Origin: Mucilaginibacter sp.
Lineage (GTDB): Bacteria; Bacteroidota; Bacteroidia; Sphingobacteriales; Sphingobacteriaceae
Assembly (NCBI RefSeq): GCF_025362475.1
Contig: NZ_JANYGH010000073.1
Location: 1-64,000, forward strand
DNA length: 64,000 bases
Direction: 5' to 3'
The notes under the pieces were generated by a model. That model made no database searches. It was not told the origin of the DNA and was given only the letters and a program-made list of their open reading frames with translations. Both the position numbers and the translations under genes were made by a program. This document shows positions 1-8,683 of the stretch, in pieces; within the stretch, counting starts at the first letter, position 1; the number at the start of each line of letters is the position of its first letter.

Positions 1-708
1 GAAACCATGCGTCGTGAAGGTAACGAATTGCAGTTTGGTCAGCCACAGGTTATCGTTAAAGAAATTGACGGAGTTAAATGTGAGCCGGTAGAAACCCTTA
101 TTGTTGATGTACCGGGCGAAGTTGCCGGTAAAGTAATTGAACTGGTTACACAACGTAAAGGCGATTTGTTGATCATGGAGCCTAAAGGCGACTTACAACA
201 CTTAGAGTTTGATATCCCTGCACGTGGTATCATTGGTTTACGTAACAACGTATTAACAGCTACAGGTGGTGAGGCTATCATGGCACACCGCTTTAAAGCA
301 TACGAGCCATGGAAAGGCCAGATTCCTGGCAGGTTAAATGGTGTATTGGTATCAATGGATACTGGTAAAACCACTGCTTTCGCTATTGATAAATTACAGG
401 ATCGTGGCAGGTTCCACATTGATCCGGGAGTTGATGTTTACGAAGGACAAGTATTAGGTGAGCACATCCGCGATAACGATTTGGTTATTAACTTAACCAA
501 AGGCAAGCAGTTAACCAACATGCGTGCATCAGGTAGTGATACAAACGTTAGGATTGCACCAGCTATTAAATTCTCTTTAGAAGAATCAATGGAGTATATC
601 CAGGCAGATGAATACATTGAGGTAACACCACAAAGTATCCGTTTACGTAAAATATTCCTGAACGAAAACGAAAGACGTATTAACGCTAAGAGATTTACAA
701 ACCAATAA
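1..708 (+). CDS. typA: GTPase TypA/BipA, C-terminal part (5' end outside window)
   Basis: Translation-associated GTPase of the EF-G/LepA family that binds ribosomes and acts in 50S assembly and stress adaptation. Only the last 235 codons are here. The frame is already open at base 1 (Glu-Thr precede the first Met at base 7), so this is a 5'-truncated gene rather than one starting at 7. The visible part is the C-terminal half: the EF-G domain V-like region (RGIIGLRNNVLTATGGEAIM) followed by the BipA-specific C-terminal domain (GKQLTNMRASGSD and the SIRLRKIFL stretch). The GTPase domain is not visible. A strong terminator hairpin follows the stop by about 20 bases, so this is the end of its transcript. 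The family call is very secure. Confidence 0.96.
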   Translation, partial: ETMRREGNELQFGQPQVIVKEIDGVKCEPVETLIVDVPGEVAGKVIELVTQRKGDLLIMEPKGDLQHLEFDIPARGIIGLRNNVLTATGGEAIMAHRFKAYEPWKGQIPGRLNGVLVSMDTGKTTAFAIDKLQDRGRFHIDPGVDVYEGQVLGEHIRDNDLVINLTKGKQLTNMRASGSDTNVRIAPAIKFSLEESMEYIQADEYIEVTPQSIRLRKIFLNENERRINAKRFTNQ

Positions 709-730
709 TAGGTTAGTAAATAAAAATACA

Positions 731-763
731 AAAGCCCTTCGGTAATCCCGGAGGGCTTTTTTT
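731..763 (+). terminator. Intrinsic terminator after typA
   Basis: A 12-pair stem (8 Watson-Crick pairs AAAGCCCT/AGGGCTTT continued by TCGG/CCGG with one G-T pair), loop TAATC, followed by a T run. It lies 22 bases after the typA stop. Confidence 0.93.
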
Positions 764-801
764 GTGCAGATATTTTTATTATTCGCACGCTTTTTTTATG
801 C

Positions 802-843
802 ACCATTGATTGCCAAAAAAACATATTTTTGGCAATCAATGGT
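802..843. repeat. Perfect 18-bp inverted repeat
   Basis: Arms 802-819 and 826-843 are exact reverse complements (ACCATTGATTGCCAAAAA) with a 6-base spacer. It lies between the typA terminator and the beta-helix lipoprotein gene, 46 bases before the latter's ATG. The stem could act as a second terminator, an mRNA leader structure or a protein-binding site. It is not followed by a T run on the plus strand. Confidence 0.8.
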
Positions 844-889
844 ACTTGACTTGGTAATATAATTAAACCTTACACAAAAAATCAACCGC

Positions 890-1972
890 ATGTGTGGATG
901 TACAAAAGTACCTTCAATATTAAAAGCTGCTGCGTTCTGTATCTCTTTATCATTGATTCCATTTTTTATTTCCTGCAAAAAGAAATCTGCCATCGATAAT
1001 GTCGCGCCCCCTGTTGTTGACACCCTAAAACTCAATACCAACAGTATTGATACTGGATATAACACTATAGGTGCAGCCATAGTTAAAGAGATGTACGCAG
1101 CTGAAACTCAAAACATACAGTTCAGGTATTCTGAACCGCTAACATTGACATCCGTTCACAATGCGATTATAAGCGGAATATCAACATCGCAAATAACGCT
1201 GGTAAGCTGTGAGAATATTACCATTAAACATTGCCAGGTAAGTAATGGAAAAAGGCCTGGCATTAATGTATCCAAGTGTACCAATATTAAAATCGATAGC
1301 TGCTACCTTTCCGAAGTTCCGACGGGGATATCTGCCGAAAATAGCCAAACAATTAGTGTTACCAATTGCCAGGCTAAAAATATGCTGGGGCCTTTTCCAG
1401 AAGGCCAATTTGTACAATTTAAAAATGTAAGCGGAGCAGGCAACCAGGTAAGATTTAATAAAGTTGAAAATGTTTTAGATAAGAGTTACGCGGAAGATGC
1501 TATAAGCATGTTAAAAAGCAATGGGTTGCCTTTAAGCCCTATTTTAATAGAAGGCAACTGGATAAGAGGCGGCGGACCGAGTCATTCAGGTGGTGGCATT
1601 ATGCTGGGAGATGGCGGTGGTTCATATATGGTAGCAAAAAATAATATCCTGGTGAATCCCGGTGAATATGGAATGGCCGTTTCCGGGGGTAGTAATATGT
1701 CTATAGTTAATAACACCATATATGGTAAGGCCCAATCCTTTACTAATGTGGGTTTATATTATCGTAACTATTCGGGGCTGCCGAGTTCAAATATTTTTAT
1801 GGGCAAAAATGCAGTGAATTTCAAAAATTCTGAGAATAAATTAAGCAATATCTATGTTTTTCCTGCCGATGTTATTCCTGCGGGTTGGGGTACCAATATT
1901 TACAACGCTCAATTATTTGAAGGCATTCTTCCTGAAAATATGGTGTATGAGCCGCTGCCTTCTCCTCAATAA
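890..1972 (+). CDS. Predicted right-handed beta-helix lipoprotein
   Basis: A 360-residue protein with a lipoprotein signal: hydrophobic segment at residues 12-27 and lipobox FFIS-Cys29 followed by KKK, so it is likely lipid-anchored; the lysines right after the Cys do not match the usual surface-export signal of Bacteroidota, so its side of the membrane is uncertain. The body (about residues 75-310) is a ladder of short Asn/Ile-rich repeats (NITIKHC, NIKIDSC, TISVTNC, NNILVN, IVNNTIYG), typical of right-handed parallel beta-helix proteins of the pectate-lyase/NosD type. Such folds often bind or cleave polysaccharides, and the neighbours are polysaccharide genes, so a role with surface glycan is plausible. 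No catalytic signature was recognised and the substrate is unknown. The start is the first Met that includes the whole signal peptide. Confidence 0.75.
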   Translation: MCGCTKVPSILKAAAFCISLSLIPFFISCKKKSAIDNVAPPVVDTLKLNTNSIDTGYNTIGAAIVKEMYAAETQNIQFRYSEPLTLTSVHNAIISGISTSQITLVSCENITIKHCQVSNGKRPGINVSKCTNIKIDSCYLSEVPTGISAENSQTISVTNCQAKNMLGPFPEGQFVQFKNVSGAGNQVRFNKVENVLDKSYAEDAISMLKSNGLPLSPILIEGNWIRGGGPSHSGGGIMLGDGGGSYMVAKNNILVNPGEYGMAVSGGSNMSIVNNTIYGKAQSFTNVGLYYRNYSGLPSSNIFMGKNAVNFKNSENKLSNIYVFPADVIPAGWGTNIYNAQLFEGILPENMVYEPLPSPQ

Positions 1973-1996
1973 TAATTTGCCGGCTTTTTAGTAAAA

Positions 1997-3472
1997 TTAG
2001 CGTTTCAGCTTCAGCACCAGGCTATCAATGATCCCGTTGATGTCCTCGGATAGTTTTAAAAAGTAAACAGCCGGTAAATAAAGCGCGGTAATAAAAGCTG
2101 TGCGTAAAACAGTGTCAACAACATAATTCTGCACATGCGGAATGATCCATAACGACAGGTAATAAACCAGCACGCCTGTAACTAATGCCAGCAAGCATTT
2201 AAAGTCAAACGGCTGCATTTTAAATTTTACCCAGATAAATATGTACCTGAAAAGGTTGAAAATAAAATAAGTTGCTGCCGATGCGATGGCTGATCCGGTA
2301 ATGCCATATTTAGGTATCAGGACTAAATTTAAAATAATAATAACCGGTACAAGCAGTAAGTTAAACAGGGCCTCATATCTGAAATATTTTGAAGTGGCCA
2401 ATATCACCAGGTTAATACCCGTAGCAGAGTCGATAAAATACCCCAGGCCAACAAAAAATACGGCGTACTTACCGGCCTTAAAATCGGGAGGTAAAAAAGC
2501 AAAAACATTGTCAATACTGGCCCATATCAGCACAAACAAAAATAGCGCGCTGATGATCTGGTTTACACAGCTTTTCTCATAAACGGTGTTGATGTTTTTC
2601 AAATCGCTTGTTTTCCATGATTCAGAAACAATGGTGTAGGAGATGCTGTATAATGACCGCGAAGGCAATGAAATAATGAGTCCAAAATTAAAAGCCAGCG
2701 CATATACACCAGTATGGGCCAGGTCCAGTTTTTTTGAAATCAGTAACGTATCAATATTCTGGATAATTAAAGGCGACGAGCCTGTTAAGATGGTAAAAAA
2801 ACAAATACCAACTAATTTATTGATCATGTCTTTATCCAGGAATTCAAAATTGGGCTTAAGCGAAAATTGCTTGTCTTTAATAAGTCTGGCCATGATTTGA
2901 AAGGTGGTGATCACGTTGGCTACAAGCCAAAGTATCATAAACAAATCAAAATCAATCAAGCGAAAGTAAACCAGCAAAATAGGTACCAGTATGAAAATTC
3001 TTTTAGTAAATTCCCTTAGTATCAGACCCGTGGTGATGTTATAAAGCATCCGGGCATACAGATCAAATACATTAAAGAATAAGGTGAAAAAGGTAAGCGG
3101 CAACAAGTACCAGTAGTACTGTTTAAATAGAATGGTTTTGGCATTCCGGCCAACTATTACATCTTTAAATGCATACATGAACAGTAAAAGTAATATGGTA
3201 CCCACCAGGGCTACCAGGCACGCCAAAAATAAATAGCCATGATGTTGCTTTTCCTCGCTGCGGAAGTAAGGGAAATACCTTGCTGTACCATTAAAGCCAA
3301 GTATGAAGAATTGGGCAAATAAAGCGGATAAGGAAGCAAGTAGCGTTATAAGCCCTATTTGTGCCGGTGTTAATGAATAAGGCTGAAGGACAGTTACGGT
3401 GAGGAAACCAACTAAAACACCCAGGTACGAATAAATGGAACCCTTAATTGTTTGTTGCTTTATTATGCCCAT
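1997..3472 (-). CDS. Polysaccharide (Wzx-type) flippase, MOP superfamily
   Basis: A 491-residue polytopic membrane protein with about 14 hydrophobic segments throughout and a start reading MGIIKQQTIKGSIYSYLGVL, typical of oligosaccharide flippases of the RfbX/PST family. It would move undecaprenyl-linked oligosaccharide units across the inner membrane. It is divergently transcribed from the glycosyltransferase series that starts at 3526, and the 50-base gap probably holds both promoters. No Wzy polymerase, Wza/Wzc or initiating glycosyltransferase is beside it, so the partner genes must lie elsewhere. The family call is secure; the exact glycan is unknown. A second flippase of the same superfamily is at 45374. 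Confidence 0.87.
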   Translation of the reverse strand: MGIIKQQTIKGSIYSYLGVLVGFLTVTVLQPYSLTPAQIGLITLLASLSALFAQFFILGFNGTARYFPYFRSEEKQHHGYLFLACLVALVGTILLLLFMYAFKDVIVGRNAKTILFKQYYWYLLPLTFFTLFFNVFDLYARMLYNITTGLILREFTKRIFILVPILLVYFRLIDFDLFMILWLVANVITTFQIMARLIKDKQFSLKPNFEFLDKDMINKLVGICFFTILTGSSPLIIQNIDTLLISKKLDLAHTGVYALAFNFGLIISLPSRSLYSISYTIVSESWKTSDLKNINTVYEKSCVNQIISALFLFVLIWASIDNVFAFLPPDFKAGKYAVFFVGLGYFIDSATGINLVILATSKYFRYEALFNLLLVPVIIILNLVLIPKYGITGSAIASAATYFIFNLFRYIFIWVKFKMQPFDFKCLLALVTGVLVYYLSLWIIPHVQNYVVDTVLRTAFITALYLPAVYFLKLSEDINGIIDSLVLKLKR

Positions 3473-3508
3473 TCAGTTTTTAGCCGTGTATTGTATGAAG
3501 TAAAATGA

Positions 3509-3516
3509 TAATTTTG
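3509..3516 (+). promoter_or_regulatory. Bacteroidota -7 element TAATTTTG
   Basis: Exact match to the Bacteroidota TAnnTTTG -7 element, with its last base 9 bases before the ATG at 3526. It lies downstream of the earlier in-frame ATG at 3505, which argues against that longer start. A TTG at 3491 is a possible but short-spaced -33 element. Confidence 0.55.
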
Positions 3517-3525
3517 ACGCATTCG

Positions 3526-4536
3526 ATGGCAAATATAAAATATAAAGTGTGTGTGTTAACGGTTACCTATGCAAATAGGTGGCAATTTTTGGAGCAGGTG
3601 CTAAACCGGCTGCTATCGTTGGCGCAGGTAACACAGGTTGTGGTAGTTAATAACGCGTCGGCTTATAGTGTGGATGATAAGGTTGCCGGCTTGAATGATA
3701 GCCGTGTTGTTGTTTTAAATAATGAAGAAAACATAGGCTCGGCCGGGGGATATAAACAGGCTATTGAATATGCTTATCAGCAAACTGATGCCGATATGGT
3801 GTGGCTGCTTGATGATGATAATATGCCGGCCGAAAACGCGCTTGCCGGCCTGCTTGCCAAATGGGATGAAATAGAAGGAGAGAATAACAAAAAAGCGCTT
3901 TATTGCTTGCGCGAAGACAGGCTGCCCCATGTTAAAATAGCCCGTGGCGAAAACCCGTCGAGGTATTACCTGGTGCCCGATAATTTTATGGGCTTTAATA
4001 TTTTTAATGTTCTTAAAAATCAGCGATATAAAAAGAACGACAGGTTTGGAACGGGCGTGCCTTACCAGGATAAGGCGATGATGCCCTATGTACCCTACGG
4101 TGGTTTGTTGATGCACCGCTCGTTGGTTGAGGTGATTGGCTATCCCGATGAAAAGTTCTTTGTTTATGTAGATGATTCGGAGTATACTTATCGCATCACG
4201 CAATCGGGCGCTGTCATCTGGCTGATACCCAACTGCAAGGTTATTGATATTGATCAATCGCAGGGTATAAACTATCAGCCTAAACCTTTCCATTCGCATT
4301 TGTTGAACCTGTGGAGTTTCAGAACCTATTATGCCATACGTAACCGGATGTATTTTTATTCAAAGGTGACTATACATTCCCACCTGGTTTTTAAGTTAAA
4401 TAAAGGCTTGTACCTCGGTTATTTATGGGTAGTAAGCAGGCTGAGTTCAAAACAAAAAGAATACAATAAATTAGTTGCAGCAGTAAATGATGGCCTTACT
4501 GGCAAACTGGGGAAAGCTGCTCCGGAAAAGTTTTAA
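3526..4536 (+). CDS. Glycosyltransferase, GT2 family
   Basis: About 336 residues, a nucleotide-sugar-dependent GT-A fold transferase, presumably adding a sugar to a surface glycan. Visible signals are the N-terminal VCVLTVTYANR strand, VVVVNNAS, NIGSAGGYKQAIEYA and the metal-binding LLDDDN (Asp96-98). The C-terminal part resembles the rhamnosyl/galactofuranosyl-transferase branch of GT2 (VPYGGLLMHRSLVE, DDSEYTYRI). I chose the ATG at 3526 (MANIKYK) over 3505 because a TAnnTTTG element sits between them and homologous proteins usually start just before the first beta strand. First gene of a five-gene plus-strand run. The donor and acceptor cannot be read from sequence. Confidence 0.87.
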   Translation: MANIKYKVCVLTVTYANRWQFLEQVLNRLLSLAQVTQVVVVNNASAYSVDDKVAGLNDSRVVVLNNEENIGSAGGYKQAIEYAYQQTDADMVWLLDDDNMPAENALAGLLAKWDEIEGENNKKALYCLREDRLPHVKIARGENPSRYYLVPDNFMGFNIFNVLKNQRYKKNDRFGTGVPYQDKAMMPYVPYGGLLMHRSLVEVIGYPDEKFFVYVDDSEYTYRITQSGAVIWLIPNCKVIDIDQSQGINYQPKPFHSHLLNLWSFRTYYAIRNRMYFYSKVTIHSHLVFKLNKGLYLGYLWVVSRLSSKQKEYNKLVAAVNDGLTGKLGKAAPEKF

Positions 4537-4552
4537 TAAGCAATAAAAATTT

Positions 4553-4560
4553 TACCTTCG
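4553..4560 (+). promoter_or_regulatory. Possible -7 element TACCTTCG before the methyltransferase
   Basis: One mismatch to TAnnTTTG, 7 bases before the ATG at 4568, with a GTTTTA run about 19 bases upstream. Plausible internal promoter; not decisive. Confidence 0.35.
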
Positions 4561-4567
4561 TATAATA

Positions 4568-5341
4568 ATGCAGGAATCAATTATTGGCGGCGAATTTAAA
4601 ACCGCATACGATCAATTTTATCAAAAACACGATGAAGCCTGGCGCATGCTTGGCGCAAAGTATAAGGCACAACACATCATTGATGTATGCAAAGGCTTAA
4701 CTTTTGCCAATGTGCTGGAAGTTGGCGCAGGCGACGGCAGTATTTTGAAGATCTTATCTGACAATAACTTCGCGCCCGAATACCAGGCGGTAGAAATTTC
4801 GGGTAGTGGGGTGGAGTACATCTTGTCGCGTGGGATAAAAAATCTGAAAGCGGCACAGGTATTTGATGGTTATAAATTGCCTTTTGCCGATGATAGCTTT
4901 GATTTGATCATCCTTTCGCATGTATTAGAGCATGTGGAGCATGAACGTATGTTGCTGCGCGAGATAAAACGGGTTGCTAAACGTTGCGTAATTGAAGTGC
5001 CGCGCGATTATAAAACCGGTGTTGATACCCGTATTAAACACTTTTTGGCTTATGGGCACATTAATGTATACACGCCAACCTCCTTACGTTACCTGTTGAG
5101 TACAGAGGGTTTTGAGGTTGAAAATGATCTTACATCTATGATTGAGCCAGAGGTAACCAGGTTTAATATGTATGTTAATCAAAAGAAACCTAAAAGTCTT
5201 TTGAAAAATCTGCGGATAGCGACTGAGTTTACCGTGAAACAAACATTAAGTAAATTGATGGGAAAAAAGGTTAGCGAACAATTTGCAAACGCTTATACCG
5301 TTTTGTGTAAAAAAGCCAGTCAGCAACCAGAATTATTTTGA
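4568..5341 (+). CDS. Class I SAM-dependent methyltransferase
   Basis: A 257-residue protein with the Rossmann methyltransferase pattern: motif I VLEVGAGDGS (about residues 48-57), acidic end of strand 2 (YQAVEIS), PFADDSFDLIILSHVLEHV (motifs III/IV) and LLREIKRVAKR. This places it in the Methyltransf_11/UbiE-like group. The substrate is unknown; its position between glycosyltransferases suggests methylation of a sugar or lipid carrier intermediate of the same surface glycan. It is separated from the upstream gene by 31 bases and from the next by 12. Confidence 0.83.
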   Translation: MQESIIGGEFKTAYDQFYQKHDEAWRMLGAKYKAQHIIDVCKGLTFANVLEVGAGDGSILKILSDNNFAPEYQAVEISGSGVEYILSRGIKNLKAAQVFDGYKLPFADDSFDLIILSHVLEHVEHERMLLREIKRVAKRCVIEVPRDYKTGVDTRIKHFLAYGHINVYTPTSLRYLLSTEGFEVENDLTSMIEPEVTRFNMYVNQKKPKSLLKNLRIATEFTVKQTLSKLMGKKVSEQFANAYTVLCKKASQQPELF

Positions 5342-5353
5342 TTTTTTTGATCG

Positions 5354-6253
5354 ATGCAAAAACTTGCCCCAATAGCCTTGTTTGTGTACAACCGGCCCGA
5401 TCATACGCGCCGGACGCTTATACATTTACAAAAAAATGTATTGGCCGATGAATCGCGTTTGTACATTTTTTGCGATGCTCCCAAAACAGAGGCCGACCGC
5501 GCCAATGTTGATGAAGTGAGGCAGGTAGCTAAGGAAACAACAGGATTTAAATCGGTAAAAGTTATTTTGCGCGATCATAATTTGGGTTTAGCAGAATCGA
5601 TCATTAGCGGCGTTACTCAATTGGTATACGAGTATGGTAAAGTGATTGTATTTGAAGATGACCTGTTATCATCACCCTATACCTTGCAATATTTTAATGA
5701 AGCGCTAACGCTATATGCTAACCAACCCAAAGTAATGCATATAGGTGCTTACATGTATAATCTGAAGGAAAAAGATTTGCCCGAGTCATTTTTTTACCGG
5801 GCAGCCAGCAGTTGGGGATGGGCAACATGGGCACATGCCTGGGATAGTTTTGAACCCGACATTGATAAGCTGATAGCGCAGTTTGATACTTTAAAGATCC
5901 TCCGGTTTTCTATTGAAGGCAAAATGAATTTCTGGAAACAGATACAGGAGTTTAAGGCCGGCAAAAATAATTCATGGGCCATACGCTGGTATGCTTCCAT
6001 ATTTTTAAAAGGCGGCCTTACGCTAAACCCATCCCGCTCCCTCGTTAATAACATAGGGCATGATGGCACAGGAGTACATAGCAATAAAGAAAACATGTAC
6101 GATGTGCATATCTCCCAACAGCCCGTTAAAAAATTCCCTGATTTAATTGAGGAGAATGAAAAGGCTTATCATGCTATAAAACATTTCCTGGCTCACCGGA
6201 AGGGTAGTTTATTGCAGCGGGCAGTGCGTTTTGTACGGCAAAAGGTTGGTTAA
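5354..6253 (+). CDS. Glycosyltransferase (GT-A fold, sugar transferase)
   Basis: A 299-residue protein starting with LAPIALFVYNRPDHTRRTL, the opening of a GT2/GT13-like family common in Bacteroidota polysaccharide clusters. Supporting features are DHNLGLAESI, the acidic VFEDDL motif (Asp102-103, probable metal/nucleotide-sugar site) and the conserved aromatic WGWATWAHAWD segment. The C terminus is basic (RRAVRFVRQKVG-like), consistent with peripheral membrane attachment. Twelve bases separate it from the methyltransferase, so they are probably cotranscribed. Donor and linkage unknown. Confidence 0.8.
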   Translation: MQKLAPIALFVYNRPDHTRRTLIHLQKNVLADESRLYIFCDAPKTEADRANVDEVRQVAKETTGFKSVKVILRDHNLGLAESIISGVTQLVYEYGKVIVFEDDLLSSPYTLQYFNEALTLYANQPKVMHIGAYMYNLKEKDLPESFFYRAASSWGWATWAHAWDSFEPDIDKLIAQFDTLKILRFSIEGKMNFWKQIQEFKAGKNNSWAIRWYASIFLKGGLTLNPSRSLVNNIGHDGTGVHSNKENMYDVHISQQPVKKFPDLIEENEKAYHAIKHFLAHRKGSLLQRAVRFVRQKVG

Positions 6254-6283
6254 CTTAACTCATCGGGCTTTAAATGATTAATG

Positions 6284-6291
6284 TATTTTTG
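6284..6291 (+). promoter_or_regulatory. Possible -7 element TATTTTTG before the GT4 gene
   Basis: Exact TAnnTTTG match ending 4 bases before the ATG at 6296. The short distance would make the mRNA almost or truly leaderless, so it may be coincidental. Confidence 0.35.
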
Positions 6292-6295
6292 AGGC

Positions 6296-7573
6296 ATGTT
6301 AAAAGTAGTGCATTTAAATACCTATGATGGTAATGGTGGCGCGGGCCGCGGTTGTATGCGTCTAAATCGTGCATTACTTGGGCAGGGTGTCGATTCAAAG
6401 ATGGTAGTCCATTACAAGTTTGGGAACAACCCCCATATCGGCACTTTTAATTCCAATAAAATTCAAAAATCATATACCGCGTTTAAGATCATATTTGAGC
6501 GGATACTGGCCAAGCGCTTTTTAAAACCGGTGAAAACGCCTTTCTCATTTGCCTGGTTCGGTCGCTCGGTTATTCATCATCCTGATGTTAAAAATGCCGA
6601 TATCATCCATCTGCACTGGATCAATCACGGGTTTCTTGACCCCAGGCATATTGCCGAAATTGCCAGGCTGAATAAGCCGGTTGTATGGACCTTTCATGAT
6701 AGCAATGCTTTTACCGGTGGCTGCCATGTACGTTATACCTGCGATCATTACCTGCGCCAATGTGGCAACTGTCCCTTGCTGATCAATGCGGCTGACGATG
6801 ATATTTCAAACCAAATCTGGAAACAGAAACATAAAGCTTACGAGGTTTTGGATTTTTCCATAGCTGCACCCAGTTCATGGATGCAAAATTCTGTGAAAGC
6901 CAGTAGTTTAATGAAAGGAAAGGCGGTTCACCAGATCCCCAATACGCTGGAGACAGATATTTTTAAACCTATTGATAAGAAACTGGCAAAAGAGCAGGCC
7001 GGATTACCAGCCGATAAATTTATTTTCCTGAGTGGCTTTATGCCATCGCGCAAAGACCTGCACAAGGGTACTCAGTACCTGTTGGAAAGTATGGAACTAT
7101 TGAAACAACGTTTGGGTAGCGATGCGGATAATATAGAGCTGGTTGTTTTTGGCAATCGTGGAACGGAAGGTGTTCCTGACTTTCCTTTTAAGACCAGTTT
7201 TTTAGGAACTATAAGCAATGATGAAAAACTGGCGCAATACTACGCCGCCGCTGATGCTTTCCTGATTCCTTCCTTGGAAGACAATCTTCCTTATACGGTA
7301 ATGGAAAGCCTTGCCTGCGGAACGCCCGTTATTGCCTTTACTACGGGCGGTATCCCCGATATGGTGCAGCATGAATACAACGGTTACCTGGCCACTTATC
7401 GTTCGGCAGAGAGCTTTACTGATGGCATGGAGTGGATTATTCAGCATCCACAAAGGCCACAGCTACAGCAGCAGGCCCGGCAAACCATAATGGATGCCTT
7501 TTCGGAAGAGGTGATAGCAAAAAAACATATCGCGCTTTACAAAAGTTTGCTAAAAGGAGGCGCTGATGTTTAA
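6296..7573 (+). CDS. Glycosyltransferase family 4 (group 1)
   Basis: A 425-residue GT-B fold retaining glycosyltransferase. The N-terminal domain starts LKVVHLNTYDGNGGAGRGCM, with the glycine-rich acceptor loop. The C-terminal nucleotide-sugar domain shows SGFMPSRKDLHKGTQYL and the EDNLPYTVMESLACGTPVIAF motif (Glu328 to Glu337 region), as in WcaC-like colanic-acid enzymes. Cysteines near residues 149-165 (GGCHVRYTCDHY...CGNCP) are a feature of this subfamily. It overlaps the next gene by 8 bases, indicating translational coupling. Confidence 0.9.
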   Translation: MLKVVHLNTYDGNGGAGRGCMRLNRALLGQGVDSKMVVHYKFGNNPHIGTFNSNKIQKSYTAFKIIFERILAKRFLKPVKTPFSFAWFGRSVIHHPDVKNADIIHLHWINHGFLDPRHIAEIARLNKPVVWTFHDSNAFTGGCHVRYTCDHYLRQCGNCPLLINAADDDISNQIWKQKHKAYEVLDFSIAAPSSWMQNSVKASSLMKGKAVHQIPNTLETDIFKPIDKKLAKEQAGLPADKFIFLSGFMPSRKDLHKGTQYLLESMELLKQRLGSDADNIELVVFGNRGTEGVPDFPFKTSFLGTISNDEKLAQYYAAADAFLIPSLEDNLPYTVMESLACGTPVIAFTTGGIPDMVQHEYNGYLATYRSAESFTDGMEWIIQHPQRPQLQQQARQTIMDAFSEEVIAKKHIALYKSLLKGGADV

Positions 7574-8318
7574 CCCCAGGCTAAGCGTTATTACGGTGGT
7601 GTATAACAATGTGCAGGATGTGGAACGTACGATGCTTTCTGTATTGGGGCAAACGTATAACAATATAGAATACATCATTGTAGATGGTTTATCCAATGAT
7701 GGCACTTTAGCAGTGATTAACAAGTATGCAGGTAGCATAAGTAAGTTCATCAGCGAAAAGGATAAAGGCATTTATGATGCCATGAATAAAGGCCTGGCCA
7801 TGGCTACCGGCGATTATGTGATCTTCATGAACTCCGGCGATGAGTTTTATGATGTCGAAACTGTTGCCGCGGTGTTTGCTACTGGCGATGATGCCGATAT
7901 TTATTATGGCGAAACCGAAATGATAGCCGGTGATGGCCAAAGTTTGGGTCAGCGGAGGCACAAAGCTCCAACTCAATTTACCTGGAAAGGCTTTAAATAT
8001 GGCATGAGCATCAGCCACCAGGCTATTTATATCCGGAGGGCGCTAACAGAACCGTATGATAATAAATATCAACTAAGCGCGGATATTGATTGGATAATCC
8101 GGGCGGCTAAAAAAGCCAGTAAAATTGTAAATGTAGATCGTTACGTTGCCAAATACCTGGTAGGAGGGATGTCAAAAAAGAAGCACCGGCAAAGCCTGCA
8201 GGAACGTTTTGATATCATGAAACAGAATTATGGATTGATCCCAACCATTGTGAACCATTTTGTGATCGCTTTTAATTTGGGATGGTATTGGTTGAAAAAT
8301 AAAAGGACGAATGATTGA
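7566..8318 (+). CDS. Glycosyltransferase, GT2 family (WcaE-like)
   Basis: A 250-residue GT-A enzyme: RLSVITVVYNN, IEYIIVDGLSNDGT, SEKDKGIYDAMNKGL and the catalytic-site segment GDYVIFMNSGDEF, a set typical of WcaE-like GT2 enzymes that follow a WcaC-like GT4. It starts inside the upstream GT4 gene, so the two are likely translated together. It is the last gene of the plus-strand polysaccharide run; a minus-strand toxin-antitoxin pair converges on it with only 5 bases between the stops. Confidence 0.88.
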   Translation: MFNPRLSVITVVYNNVQDVERTMLSVLGQTYNNIEYIIVDGLSNDGTLAVINKYAGSISKFISEKDKGIYDAMNKGLAMATGDYVIFMNSGDEFYDVETVAAVFATGDDADIYYGETEMIAGDGQSLGQRRHKAPTQFTWKGFKYGMSISHQAIYIRRALTEPYDNKYQLSADIDWIIRAAKKASKIVNVDRYVAKYLVGGMSKKKHRQSLQERFDIMKQNYGLIPTIVNHFVIAFNLGWYWLKNKRTND

Positions 8319-8323
8319 GGCAA

Positions 8324-8683
8324 TCAACTATTAAGAATAATTCTTTCATCGCTTACTTCTAAATAAAAAGTCTCGTTCAACGACAACGTTAAAATACGTG
8401 GGATATATTTTTCAAAGAGTAGAATTAGGTTATTATTTGAAATATTACCTAAGGTTATCCTGATTACTTTTTTAGGCGTTTTATTTACAAAATGCGAGTT
8501 TTTAAAATCCTGATCTTTGGTAATTACTACAAGATTATTTAGGTCGGCATATTTACAAATATCTGCATCTGTAGTATTCCATTTTTGCAGTATTTGATTT
8601 ACATGAATTGCAGAGCAATGTTCTTGACTATTCAGAAATTTTGATAGGCTGATGGGTAAATGGACATCAATAAGAAAATTCAT
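8324..8683 (-). CDS. DUF5615 PIN-like toxin
   Basis: A 119-residue protein of the DUF5615 PIN-like family, thought to be an RNase toxin. The N terminus NFLIDVHLPISLSKFL matches the usual 'LLDENLP' opening with a catalytic Asp, and VVITKDQDF carries the next acidic pair, followed by KKVIRITLGN. It starts directly next to the stop of the DUF433 gene (0-base spacing), the typical two-gene arrangement with antitoxin first. Length and motifs look intact. Activity is inferred from the family; the RNA target is unknown. Confidence 0.85.
   Translation of the reverse strand: MNFLIDVHLPISLSKFLNSQEHCSAIHVNQILQKWNTTDADICKYADLNNLVVITKDQDFKNSHFVNKTPKKVIRITLGNISNNNLILLFEKYIPRILTLSLNETFYLEVSDERIILNS

Noticed and set aside
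438-839. 133-residue minus-strand ORF over the typA terminator region
   Set aside because: It overlaps typA, a strong terminator and a palindrome, so it is not a credible gene.
3715-4299. 194-residue minus-strand ORF opposite the GT2 gene
   Set aside because: It is antisense to a clear glycosyltransferase with intact motifs and has no recognisable domain; long antisense frames are expected from the codon bias here.
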